Below, piece after piece: positions 1-6,227 of a stretch of DNA of 15,124 nt. Below the pieces are notes generated by a model. That model did not search any database, was not told the origin of the DNA, and saw only the letters and a list, made by a program, of their open reading frames with translations. The position numbers and the translations under genes are program-made. Positions within the stretch are counted from its first letter, which is position 1. Each line of letters opens with the position of its first letter. Source of the stretch: Clostridia bacterium (GTDB lineage: Bacteria; Bacillota; Clostridia; Christensenellales; Aristaeellaceae); contig JAEDIV010000055.1 of assembly GCA_016296675.1 (NCBI GenBank), positions 1 through 15,124 of the forward strand, written 5' to 3'.

Positions 1-51
1 GGGAGTGCGCTCCCTCTCCAAACCACACCCAGGGGTTTGTTGATGATCTGA
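1..51 (+). repeat. Left copy of an inverted dispersed element (possible 3' end of an outside gene or RNA)
   Basis: This segment aligns without gaps to the reverse complement of the last 51 bases of the window, with 42 of 51 positions identical by my count. Two blocks are exact: CTCCCTCTCCA (10-20) and GGTTTGTTGATGATCTGA (34-51). It can fold as GGGAG-TGCG-CTCCC (1-14) and as a second stem pairing 19-24 with 34-39. In frame 1 it reads GSALPLQTTPRGLLMI then TGA at 49-51; the other copy reads GSYLPLHTSPGGLLMI then TGA. Both copies are followed at once by an intrinsic terminator in the same orientation. It may therefore be the end of a multi-copy protein gene or of a small RNA that starts outside the window. 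The similarity is seen directly; the function is not known. Confidence 0.6.
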
Positions 52-87
52 GCCGTTCGATTATGTTCGGACGGCTGTTTTCTCTCT
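52..87 (+). terminator. Intrinsic terminator closing the left element
   Basis: A 9-bp stem pairs 51-59 (AGCCGTTCG) with 68-76 (CGGACGGCT), with an 8-base loop, followed by the pyrimidine/T-rich tract GTTTTCTCTCTT. It starts right after the TGA at 49-51 and ends just before the next promoter, so it would insulate the Cys-rich gene from transcription entering from the left. Confidence 0.7.
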
Positions 88-115
88 TGTGCTTTTCATA
101 TTTTCGGCGTATAAT
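87..115 (+). promoter_or_regulatory. Sigma-A type promoter for the Cys-rich protein gene
   Basis: TTGTGC (87-92), a 17-base spacer and a perfect TATAAT (110-115) lie 35 bases before the start codon at 150. The predicted transcript start is near 122, which leaves a short leader containing the GGAGGG ribosome-binding site at 135-140. Confidence 0.6.
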
Positions 116-149
116 GGATGTACTTTGAGCATCCGGAGGGAAAGAATCC

Positions 150-383
150 ATGGCAAAAATGTGTGTGCTGGACGAATATAAGGAGTGTACCGGCTGCGGG
201 GAATGCGAAATGTGCGACCTCGACCCTAACAAAAAATGCGACAACTGCATGAAATGCGTAAACTCGGAAAACGCAGAATTCCGCGGCATACAGATTGACA
301 ATATCGAAGTGCCGGAAAACAACGAAGAAAACGAAGCGTTTTTAAATGAATTGCAGAAACAAGCAACAGACGAAGAGGAATAA
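150..383 (+). CDS. Small cysteine-rich, possibly metal or Fe-S binding protein
   Basis: A 77-residue protein of unknown function. Eight cysteines are packed into the first 36 residues: C5, then C13-x2-C16-x2-C19-x2-C22, then C30-x2-C33-x2-C36. This spacing would suit one or two Fe-S clusters or zinc, but it is not the classical bacterial ferredoxin pattern (CxxCxxCxxxCP twice), so I do not call it ferredoxin. The rest is a strongly acidic tail (residues about 51-77, rich in E, N and D) with no membrane segment or signal peptide, so it is probably cytosolic. The ATG at 150 has GGAGGG nine bases upstream. It has its own promoter (87-115) and a strong terminator (428-496), so it looks monocistronic. 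I am confident it is a real gene; its ligand and role are inference. Confidence 0.85.
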   Translation: MAKMCVLDEYKECTGCGECEMCDLDPNKKCDNCMKCVNSENAEFRGIQIDNIEVPENNEENEAFLNELQKQATDEEE

Positions 384-427
384 CCGTATTCTTATCCTTA
401 TTGCTCATCTGTCAAAATTCCATAAAT

Positions 428-497
428 AAACAGCCTGTGCGTTCGCTAAGGATAATTCATTACGAATATCCAAGCATGCGCACAGGCTGTTTTTTTC
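428..497 (+). terminator. Long-stem intrinsic terminator after the Cys-rich gene
   Basis: Bases 430-441 (ACAGCCTGTGCG) pair perfectly with 479-490, extendable by two A-T pairs, followed by a run of six T from 491. The 37-base loop contains a secondary stem, GGATA (450-454) with TATCC (467-471). Confidence 0.85.
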
Positions 498-617
498 GTA
501 AAGCTACAGGCAATTTGCGATTTTTTCTGCGATATCGTCAGCGCTGTCTTTTGAAAAAAGAAGGGAAGAGAGGAGGCGGGTTCCGCAGAGAATGATGATT
601 TTAAATTCTGTATCAAT

Positions 618-645
618 ATTTCAAAATAATGAATTATTTTGAAAT
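618..645. repeat. Perfect 13-bp-arm AT-rich palindrome
   Basis: ATTTCAAAATAAT (618-630) and its exact reverse complement (633-645) are separated by two bases (GA). There is no T-run after it and it does not follow a gene, so it is unlikely to be a terminator. Its size (28 bp) and symmetry suit a protein-binding site: a repressor operator, or a recombination site for the XerS-like enzyme encoded about 750 bases downstream. The palindrome is certain; the role is inference. Confidence 0.6.
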
Positions 646-785
646 CAATGCTGTTTGTCTCTCATTTTTCATTCTGAATGAATTTGTCAGGACGGCCAAC
701 TTTTTTATATCTCGGTTTCTATTGATATTCTTCTTTCATCATCCGCCTGCCGCCACGCGAAAAGCCCATTTTCACGCGAACCCCC

Positions 786-814
786 TTGACAATAGGGCGG
801 ACATGTCGTATAAT
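786..814 (+). promoter_or_regulatory. Consensus sigma-A promoter
   Basis: TTGACA (786-791), exactly 17 bases, and TATAAT (809-814) match the consensus at all twelve positions. No good ORF follows. The transcript would begin inside or beside the hairpin at 814-853. It could feed a ncRNA ending near 1215 or a long leader of the recombinase gene at 1396. Confidence 0.75.
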
Positions 815-853
815 TCAACTATTCGCAAAAGACAGCTTTTACGAATAGTTGAA
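814..853 (+). promoter_or_regulatory. 40-base hairpin/palindrome overlapping the transcription start
   Basis: TTCAACTATTCG (814-825) is the exact reverse complement of 842-853. An inner AAAAG (827-831) pairs with CTTTT (836-840) around an ACAG loop, leaving only one C/A mismatch in the whole stem. It abuts the -10 box of a consensus promoter. As DNA it could be an operator that blocks polymerase; as RNA it would be a stable 5' stem. It is not followed by a clean T-run, so a terminator is less likely. Confidence 0.6.
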
Positions 854-1186
854 CAGCTTTTGGGAGAGGTATTTCGGGTTCAGCGGTTTTCTTTCTGAAT
901 TTCTGCTCTTGAGGCTTGCTTCATGCGCCTTGTCATGCTGTCCGTGCTTTTTTCCTTGTTCGCATGTTTTCCCGCCTGAATTTATCGATTATTTTTTATT
1001 GAGTGGATATTTCTTCGTTATTCAAAATTATAATCGGTTTTGGCGTTTCGATTTTTCAGTGCGAATGATTCACGATCGCCTCTGAGCCGTTTTTATTTCT
1101 TCAGTTGATGATTTCCCCGTTGGATTTCTGAATAATCGATTGAACGGATACAATAGATTTAAAGAATTTGATTGGCCAAGCATATC

Positions 1187-1215
1187 ATTACAGCGCTTTA
1201 AACGCTGTAATTTTG
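1187..1215 (+). terminator. Candidate intrinsic terminator in the intergenic region
   Basis: ATTACAGCG (1187-1195) pairs perfectly with CGCTGTAAT (1203-1211) around a 7-base loop, followed by a short TTTT (1211-1214). The T-run is short, so termination would be weak or partial. If active, it would end a transcript of about 390-400 nt started at the promoter at 786-814. Confidence 0.4.
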
Positions 1216-1395
1216 CCGGATTCATACGTTCGGGATCGTTCAGAGTTTCATGAACAATGCATATAAAGAGAAAATAATTTTTGGCAGAGAAGTTTTTTCA
1301 AAAATCAATCCGTTTCCGATGTTTTCACTTTCCCCTCTTCCTTTTGCTTCTACTCCCCCATACCCTCTCTTATTGTTAATCGGAGGTTAATTTTT

Positions 1396-2565
1396 ATGGC
1401 AAAAACACTTTCGTATGCACAGGAACACGCAATTCAGATTACTACACTAACGCGCAACATCCTTTCCGCCATGCCCGCGATTGTCGTCGATTTTATTCAG
1501 GCGCTGGCCTCTACAACCCAGCCGCTTACGCGCTATGCCTATGCGCGCGATATCCGCCTTTTCATCAATTATCTCTCGAAAGAAAACCCGAAATTCGGCC
1601 TTAAAGAGACAATCAACTGGGATAAAGAAGACTTTTCAAAAGTCCAGGCGCGCGATATCGTTTTGTATCTGGATTATCTCAATTACTATCTGGATGAAAA
1701 TGATCAGGAAGTTTCAAATCAGGAGCTTGGCAAAATGAGAAAATTCTATTCTCTCCGCTCCTTTTTCAAATGGATGTTCCGCCAAAGTTTGATTCCAAGC
1801 GACATAAGCGCATTGGTCGATACACCGAAACGCCACGAAAAGCCGATTCTGCGTCTGGAAATCGATGAAGTTGCCCGCATGCTGGACGCTGCTGAAAACG
1901 GAGAAAAACTGAGTCCCAGGCAGCAGATGTACCACGACATCACAAAAAAACGCGATCTTGCGATGCTTACGCTGTTTCTGGGTACAGGCATACGCGTCAG
2001 CGAATGCGTAGGCCTCGATATCGATCATCTTGATTTTGAAGTCGGCGGCTTTCTGGTCACGCGAAAAGGCGGAAATCAGGCAATTCTCTATTTTCCGGCA
2101 GAAGTCGAATCCGCGCTTAAGGAATATCTGGTGGAGCGAAAAAAGATTCAAGCGCTTGAAGGACACGAAAACGCTTTGTTTTTATCGCTGCAAAAGCGCC
2201 GTATGACCGTCCGTGCCGTTGAAAACATGGTAAAAAAATACGCCGCCATCGCAGCGCCTCTAAAAAAGCGAATAAGTCCCCATAAGCTTCGTTCAACCTT
2301 CGGTACAAGTCTTTACAGAGAAACCGGTGATATTTATCTGGTTGCAGACGTGCTCGGGCATTCGGACGTCAATACCACAAGACGGCATTATGCCGCCATG
2401 AGCGACGCAAGACGCAGAATGGCAGCCAAAAAAGTGACGCTTCGGGAAGACGAACCGTTTGCGCCGGCAGATGATGTTATGAAAACCGCGCTTGACAGCG
2501 AAAACCAAAATCCCGATATAAACAAAGAAGCCTCCAGTGAGGCTTCTGAAAAGAACAATCTGTAG
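1396..2565 (+). CDS. xerS: XerS-like tyrosine recombinase
   Basis: A 389-residue tyrosine recombinase of the lambda-integrase family. It cuts and rejoins DNA at a specific site through a 3'-phosphotyrosine; XerS-type enzymes resolve chromosome dimers at dif as a single protein. The N-terminal SAM-like/core-binding domain covers about 15-150 and the catalytic domain about 155-345. All six active-site residues are visible: R200 (GTGIR), K224 (TRKGG), H296 and R299 (HKLR), H322 (LGHS) and Y332. The N-terminal part (MPxxVxxF..., then a long two-helix insert) and the length resemble XerS more than the roughly 300-residue XerC/XerD. A polar tail after about 350 looks non-catalytic, and part of it is encoded by the terminator hairpin of the convergent operon. 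ATG at 1396 follows GGAGG (1382-1386). An integrase of an unseen mobile element is less likely because nothing else here is mobile. Confidence 0.85.
   Translation: MAKTLSYAQEHAIQITTLTRNILSAMPAIVVDFIQALASTTQPLTRYAYARDIRLFINYLSKENPKFGLKETINWDKEDFSKVQARDIVLYLDYLNYYLDENDQEVSNQELGKMRKFYSLRSFFKWMFRQSLIPSDISALVDTPKRHEKPILRLEIDEVARMLDAAENGEKLSPRQQMYHDITKKRDLAMLTLFLGTGIRVSECVGLDIDHLDFEVGGFLVTRKGGNQAILYFPAEVESALKEYLVERKKIQALEGHENALFLSLQKRRMTVRAVENMVKKYAAIAAPLKKRISPHKLRSTFGTSLYRETGDIYLVADVLGHSDVNTTRRHYAAMSDARRRMAAKKVTLREDEPFAPADDVMKTALDSENQNPDINKEASSEASEKNNL
2514..2547 (-). terminator. Terminator of the minus-strand operon, inside the recombinase gene
   Basis: AGAAGCCTC (2526-2534) and GAGGCTTCT (2539-2547) form a perfect 9-bp stem with a 4-base loop. 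Only the minus strand has a T-rich tail (TTTGTTTATATC, 2525-2514). It lies 21 bases beyond the rnhA stop, within the last codons of the convergent recombinase gene. Confidence 0.75.
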
Positions 2566-2567
2566 CT

Positions 2568-3008
2568 TTACTCTTTTACTGTTTTTACAGCCGCTGTGGC
2601 AAGTTCGTCACAGCGGTTGTTTTCTTTGTTTGACGCGTGTCCCTTGACTTTGTGAAAGACAACTTTATGCATATTCACAAGTTCAAGGATTCTCTTCCAG
2701 AGATCGATATTTTCAACCGGCTTTTTGTCTGCTTTGATCCAGCCGCGCTTTACCCAGTTACTGAGCCATCCCTGTTCAAATGCATTGACCAGATACGCGC
2801 TGTCGGAATACAAATCCACGCTGCACGGTACATTCAAAGCTTCAAGCGCGCGGATTGCCGCCGTGAGTTCCATTCGATTGTTGGTGGTTTCCTTTTCGCC
2901 GCCGCTCATTTCCTTTCGATGCTCGCCGTAGATAAGCACGCATCCCCAGCCGCCGGGACCGGGATTTCCGGAACAGGCGCCGTCGGTATACACGATAACT
3001 TCCTTCAT
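2568..3008 (-). CDS. rnhA: Ribonuclease HI
   Basis: A 146-residue cytosolic endonuclease that cuts the RNA strand of RNA-DNA hybrids (R-loops, Okazaki primers). The catalytic carboxylates are all present: D9 ([16 protein letters not shown]), E47 (NNRMEL), D69 (YSDSAYL) and D134 (RCDELA), with H124 in the flexible VKGHAS loop. The basic-protrusion region with W81, W85 and W90 is also present, so this is the E. coli-type RNase HI at its normal length. The start ATG lies 9 bases after the stop of the ZnuA-like gene, with GAGGG four bases upstream overlapping that gene's end, indicating cotranscription as the last gene of the four-gene operon. Its 3' end carries the convergent recombinase's terminator within the coding sequence. 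Confidence 0.96.
   Translation of the reverse strand: MKEVIVYTDGACSGNPGPGGWGCVLIYGEHRKEMSGGEKETTNNRMELTAAIRALEALNVPCSVDLYSDSAYLVNAFEQGWLSNWVKRGWIKADKKPVENIDLWKRILELVNMHKVVFHKVKGHASNKENNRCDELATAAVKTVKE
2588..2630 (+). terminator. Terminator of the recombinase gene, inside rnhA
   Basis: CAGCCGCTGTG (2588-2598) pairs with CACAGCGGTTG (2609-2619) with one G-T pair, followed by the T-rich TGTTTTCTTTGTTTG. The T-run is on the plus strand, so it serves the recombinase gene, 22 bases past its stop, although the bases also encode the C-terminal part of RNase HI around D134. Confidence 0.75.
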
Positions 3009-3017
3009 ATATCCCTC

Positions 3018-3947
3018 TTACTTCTTTATTGCGCCGCTGACAGCGCGTGCATTTTCAAGCATTCTTTCAAAATAGGCTTCTCCGCCCATCTGTCCGGTTC
3101 CGGCTGAAAGTGTGTCAATGAGAACGACAGTGTATCCTTCCTCTTCAAACGCCCTCAAAAGCGCATTTGGCGCTTGTTTTTCGATAAGCACAGCCTGGGC
3201 CCCGCTTTCGGAAAGCATCCTAAGCATATCCTTCAGTTCTCCATCCTCCGGATACGCACCGCTTTCTCGGTCAATTTGCGCAACCACATTGAGCCCGAAA
3301 TCATTTGCGATATACCCAAGCCCTTCGTGCGCAAGCGCAACCGGCATTTCGGAATCAGTTTTTTCCCGCAATAAGGCGATTTCGTTTTTCATCTTTTCAA
3401 AGCGCTCATAGGCTTGATTCAGATTCTTTATATATATTTCCTCATAATCCGGATCAAGCGCAATCATATTCGCAGCTATGGCTTCCGTTAAATCATATGC
3501 GCCGCTGACCGATAAAAACAGCCACGGATTGGCGCCATTTAAATGACTTTCTTCGTTTTCACTGTATCCGGTTGAATCAAGAACCAATGAAGACGATGCG
3601 CTGATCACGCTGAGCCCGTTTTCTCCAAGGCCCATAAGCGCGCTTTCAAACGCTTCAAAGCCGTTTCCGATCAGGATAACCGCATCTGCCTTCATCGCCA
3701 TGTACGCGTCCCAGTCGGAAAGATTATAGCTGCGCATGCACCCATCCTGCGGCTGAATAAGGAGATGAAGCTTCATCCCCGGAACATTTTCACCGATAAC
3801 AAGGTCGGAAAGCATATATGAAGGCAAAAACGACGCATATATGTTGTAGTTTTCAGGAATATCCTTATCATCAACAACAGGCGCACATCCTGAAAGGATG
3901 AGCGCCAGAATAACCGTCACACATAAATACAATTTCCGATTCTTCAT
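3018..3947 (-). CDS. Orphan ZnuA/TroA-like lipoprotein with altered metal site
   Basis: A 309-residue member of the zinc/manganese ABC-transporter binding-protein family (ZnuA/TroA). It starts at the ATG at 3947, which has GGAG five bases upstream; a longer TTG-started frame from 3977 has no such site. A lipoprotein signal ends at LILSGC with C21 as the lipidated residue, so it is anchored outside the membrane. The fold markers are recognisable: the AHEGLGYIANDFGL segment with H207, E256 and the late aspartate D278. The two other usual histidines are missing: the DPHxYEP motif is replaced by QDGCMRSYNLSD (68-79), and the HxWLDP motif by NPWLFLS (140-146). No permease or ATPase gene is adjacent. 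It may bind a different ligand or no metal. It sits between the LysM gene and rnhA in one operon. Confidence 0.8.
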   Translation of the reverse strand: MKNRKLYLCVTVILALILSGCAPVVDDKDIPENYNIYASFLPSYMLSDLVIGENVPGMKLHLLIQPQDGCMRSYNLSDWDAYMAMKADAVILIGNGFEAFESALMGLGENGLSVISASSSLVLDSTGYSENEESHLNGANPWLFLSVSGAYDLTEAIAANMIALDPDYEEIYIKNLNQAYERFEKMKNEIALLREKTDSEMPVALAHEGLGYIANDFGLNVVAQIDRESGAYPEDGELKDMLRMLSESGAQAVLIEKQAPNALLRAFEEEGYTVVLIDTLSAGTGQMGGEAYFERMLENARAVSGAIKK

Positions 3948-3985
3948 CCGTACTCCACTGATTTCTTGTTTTATCAATTAATGCT

Positions 3986-4753
3986 CTATGCAATCGGATA
4001 GGACACGCAGATTTCTGCGCCGCGCACAAAATCGCCGGGGCGCATCGCAGGATTGCGCCTAAGAAGTTCAGAGGCAGTAATTCCGAATGCCGCAGCAATC
4101 GATGACACCGTATCACCCGGCTGAATGATATATTTCCCGTTTGCGGAACACGCACAGGTCTTTAACGGGTAGACATATCTTTGTCCGGGCAAAAGCGCAT
4201 TCAAAACAAGCCTCGGATTGAACTCGGCAAATTCCTGAAAGCTTATGCCGTATTTTTGCAGAATATCGTAAAGCGTCTGACCGCACTTAACCGTATCCGT
4301 GCCTGTGCAGGCGCGCTCAGCGGCTCTTAAAGATGCGCAGTCCGGAACGTCATTTACAAACGAGCATCCTTCGTCATCCGGCGGCGTCTGGTCTCCGCCT
4401 GCGCGTTTGGGTACGCATATGTATTGGCCGACGGCAAGACGCGTAGGTTCGACATAGGGATTGAGTTCCATGATCGTATTGACCGAGACTCCGTACTCCT
4501 GCGCAATATCCCAGAGCGTATCGCCCTTTTTGATCACATAAAGGTCGGCGTCCGGACACGTCAGCCTTCTTGAAGGAATGCAGATCTGCGTATTGGGCTG
4601 GATATTGGAAAAATCTACATCCGGGTTCGTTGAAATCATCGCGCCGACGGTTGTCTGAAAAGCTGTGGCAACTTTGACCAGCGTGTCACCTGCTTTCCAA
4701 ACATATCTGAGTGAACCCTGAGGGCAGCGAAGAAGCGCGTTTGTCTGTTCCAT
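3986..4753 (-). CDS. Four-LysM-domain, cysteine-rich protein
   Basis: A 255-residue protein made almost wholly of LysM modules, which bind N-acetylglucosamine-containing glycans such as peptidoglycan. Modules lie at about 16-61, 71-116, 154-198 and 207-250, each with a GDTL/GQTL/GDTV-type start and an NP turn. Modules 1, 2 and 4 end in an ICIP/ICVP/ICVS strand. I chose the ATG at 4753 because GGGGG lies eight bases upstream; a longer frame to 4786 lacks this. There is no signal peptide or membrane segment, yet there are 11 cysteines (10, 58, 66, 113, 130, 139, 149, 157, 200, 202, 249). Signal-less multi-LysM proteins in sporulating Firmicutes are often spore coat or cortex morphogenesis proteins, so a spore-layer role is a reasonable inference. 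It is the second gene of the dipeptidase operon. Confidence 0.85.
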   Translation of the reverse strand: MEQTNALLRCPQGSLRYVWKAGDTLVKVATAFQTTVGAMISTNPDVDFSNIQPNTQICIPSRRLTCPDADLYVIKKGDTLWDIAQEYGVSVNTIMELNPYVEPTRLAVGQYICVPKRAGGDQTPPDDEGCSFVNDVPDCASLRAAERACTGTDTVKCGQTLYDILQKYGISFQEFAEFNPRLVLNALLPGQRYVYPLKTCACSANGKYIIQPGDTVSSIAAAFGITASELLRRNPAMRPGDFVRGAEICVSYPIA

Positions 4754-4815
4754 TGGAAATTCCCCCTTTTCATGCTTACGATTCAATCGTATTCGAAAAG
4801 AAGGAATTGCGTTCC

Positions 4816-5733
4816 TTATTTCCTGACTGCGTCACCCTTTTTCAGAAGATTCCAAAGATTCATACCCATGATCGCACGGGTATTTTCTTCACTGTATCCG
4901 TGCTTTAAAAGCGCGTTAGCAAGGTTTTTCATGCAGGAAGCATTTTCAAGGCCCCTGGGCTGAACTTCAATGCCGTCGAAATCCGAACCCAAGCCGATAT
5001 TCTGTATGCCGCCGCGATCAGCAATATAATCGATATGCCGGATTACATCGTCAATCGTCGTGTTTTCTCCGCCGTCTTTTAAAAAGTGCGGATAGAAATT
5101 GACGCCGATATAGCCGCCTTTTTCGATGATCGCATCAATTTGGCCGTCTGTAAGGTTTCTGAAAGAAGAACAAAGCGCTTTGCAGTTGGAATGGCTCGCA
5201 ACGGGCGGAAGATTCATATGTTCATATACGTCCCAGAAACCCTTTTCATTCAGATGCGATACGTCCGCATAGATGCCAAGCTTGTCCATTTCAGAAATAA
5301 GCTCAAAACCAAAATCCGTGAGGCCTGAACCGTCATCAAGCTTTGCGGGCATGCCAATCTGATTTACATAATTCCATGTAAGCGCAATCATTCGAAGCCT
5401 GAGTTCTTTATCCAATTCGTACAGCCGCTCAATTTTCCCTTCCAGCGCTTCTCCGCCTTCAATTGAATAAACGCCGAACAGCTCTGCGGGCGGATTGTCG
5501 CCAAGAGTACCTGTTATGAACGGAATCTCCATCTTTTTGGATTCTTCGATCATCAAGCGTATATTCTGATAAGGCGTATCCTTATATTGTCTTGCGCCGG
5601 CAAAAAGAGCAAACGTCTGCATGGTTACTTCGCCTTTTAAAAGGTTCTCTTTGGAAGCCATAAGTTCGCCGTCCGCCCAGTTTTCAAACAGTCGGGCATA
5701 CAGCGTATCGCAATGCGTATCCGCAATAAACAT
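4816..5733 (-). CDS. Membrane dipeptidase family (peptidase M19) enzyme
   Basis: A 305-residue zinc dipeptidase of the M19 (renal dipeptidase) family, which hydrolyses dipeptides and often tolerates a D-residue at the C-terminal position. The binuclear zinc ligands are visible: H7 and D9 (ADTHCDT), E92 (SIEGGE), H160 (DVSH) and H181 (ASHSN), plus D251 in GLGSDFDG. The protein has no signal peptide, so the enzyme is probably cytosolic, as is usual for bacterial members, and its length is normal. GAGGAGG lies nine bases before the ATG. It is the first gene of a minus-strand operon (M19, LysM, ZnuA-like, rnhA) served by the promoter at 5760-5788. Pairing with a peptidoglycan-binding LysM protein hints at cell-wall peptide recycling. 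Confidence 0.93.
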   Translation of the reverse strand: MFIADTHCDTLYARLFENWADGELMASKENLLKGEVTMQTFALFAGARQYKDTPYQNIRLMIEESKKMEIPFITGTLGDNPPAELFGVYSIEGGEALEGKIERLYELDKELRLRMIALTWNYVNQIGMPAKLDDGSGLTDFGFELISEMDKLGIYADVSHLNEKGFWDVYEHMNLPPVASHSNCKALCSSFRNLTDGQIDAIIEKGGYIGVNFYPHFLKDGGENTTIDDVIRHIDYIADRGGIQNIGLGSDFDGIEVQPRGLENASCMKNLANALLKHGYSEENTRAIMGMNLWNLLKKGDAVRK

Positions 5734-5759
5734 ATGATCAATCCTCCTCGTCTTTTACT

Positions 5760-5788
5760 ATTTTATCATGCAAGATACGCATTTTCAA
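5760..5788 (-). promoter_or_regulatory. Promoter of the dipeptidase-rnhA operon
   Basis: On the minus strand TTGAAA (5788-5783), 17 bases, then TAAAAT (5765-5760). The predicted start near 5753 leaves a leader of about 20 bases holding the GAGGAGG site. Confidence 0.6.
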
Positions 5789-5872
5789 GGGCAATGTCCT
5801 TTTCTTACGGTATAAGCATTATTTGAATTTTTGTCTTTAGAAAAACTTTACATTATTTAACAAAATTTGCTA

Positions 5873-5901
5873 TTTACAAATCACTCAACACCTGCTATAA
5901 T
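5873..5901 (+). promoter_or_regulatory. Promoter of tRNA-Ala
   Basis: TTTACA (5873-5878), 17 bases, TATAAT (5896-5901), ending 32 bases before the mature tRNA 5' end. The surrounding AT-rich stretch resembles an UP element. Confidence 0.75.
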
Positions 5902-5933
5902 AATCAACGTTGCGAGGGCAAACCGAACAACAT

Positions 5934-6006
5934 GGGGCATTAGCGCAGTTGGTAGCGCGTTTGAATGGCATTCAAAAGGTCAGGGGTTCGACTCCCCTAT
6001 GCTCCA
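5934..6006 (+). tRNA. tRNA-Ala (anticodon GGC)
   Basis: A complete 73-base cloverleaf: acceptor GGGGCAT with ATGCTCC, D stem GCGC/GCGC, anticodon stem TTTGA/TCAAA with loop ATGGCAT (anticodon GGC, reading GCC and GCU), T stem AGGGG/CCCCT with loop TTCGACT, discriminator A. The acceptor stem carries the G3-U70 wobble pair that is the identity element for alanyl-tRNA synthetase. CCA is not encoded (ATA follows), so the nucleotidyltransferase must add it. It is a single tRNA unit with its own promoter and terminator. Confidence 0.97.
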
Positions 6007-6010
6007 TACG

Positions 6011-6048
6011 AATCACGCAGCTTTGAAAAAGGCTGCGTGATTTTTTTA
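6011..6048 (+). terminator. Terminator of tRNA-Ala
   Basis: AATCACGCAGC (6011-6021) pairs perfectly with GCTGCGTGATT (6032-6042), and the stem runs into seven T (6041-6047). It begins five bases after the mature 3' end. Confidence 0.92.
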
Positions 6049-6154
6049 TTCTCAGAAAAGCTTACTTACCTGTGCTCTCCTCCTTTTTGATGTCTGTTTT
6101 CAACCAACAATCAATATTCCCATTCAAAAATCTTTTACTTTTTTTATATATATA

Positions 6155-6182
6155 TTGACATTGATCGATGTTTCTGTATAAT
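6155..6182 (+). promoter_or_regulatory. Promoter with embedded palindrome, sugar ABC operon
   Basis: TTGACA (6155-6160), 16 bases, TATAAT (6177-6182): both boxes are perfect. The spacer region contains the near-palindrome ACATTGATCGATGT (6158-6171, six of seven pairs symmetric), a possible operator for a sugar-responsive repressor. The ribosome-binding site AGGAGG is at 6215-6220. Confidence 0.7.
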
Positions 6183-6227
6183 TATGATATCTCTTTGGTT
6201 TTTCATTAACGTATAGGAGGCACAACA

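Larger units (their letters stand above)
498..1395. other. About 900 bases without a convincing gene
   Basis: Open frames here give low-complexity, Phe/Cys/Ser-rich products without good ribosome-binding sites (for example 629-898 and 849-1085), so I do not call them. The region holds an AT-rich palindrome (618-645), a consensus promoter (786-814) running into a hairpin (814-853), a terminator-like stem (1187-1211), and a pyrimidine-rich stretch (about 1322-1372) just ahead of the recombinase ribosome-binding site. It could be a long regulatory leader, an ncRNA locus, or decayed sequence. Confidence 0.6.

Noticed and set aside
36..51. TGATGA...CTGA in the end element resembles snoRNA C and D boxes
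   Set aside because: Box C/D RNAs belong to archaea and eukaryotes; the boxes overlap with no guide region, and the same bases read as codons plus a stop.
629..1085. Overlapping open frames at 629-898 and 849-1085
   Set aside because: Products are Phe/Cys/Leu-rich without domain sense; the second needs a TTG start without a good Shine-Dalgarno and overlaps the hairpin at 814-853.
1350..1395. Pyrimidine-rich leader and CGGAGGTT before the recombinase start resemble the middle of the end-repeat element (CTCCC...CATACC...CGGAGGTT)
   Set aside because: The match is short, gapped and mostly low-complexity C/T plus a normal ribosome-binding site. Pairing of CCTC with GAGG would be only four bases, too weak to claim a third copy or an SD-sequestering switch.
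1396..2565. The tyrosine recombinase as a phage or integrative-element integrase
   Set aside because: No other mobile genes, no att-like direct repeats at the tRNA gene, and the domain layout fits the chromosomal XerS type better.
2637..3107. Plus-strand open frame opposite rnhA
   Set aside because: It is antisense to a clear RNase HI gene with all catalytic residues; its product shows no domain and it has no ribosome-binding site.
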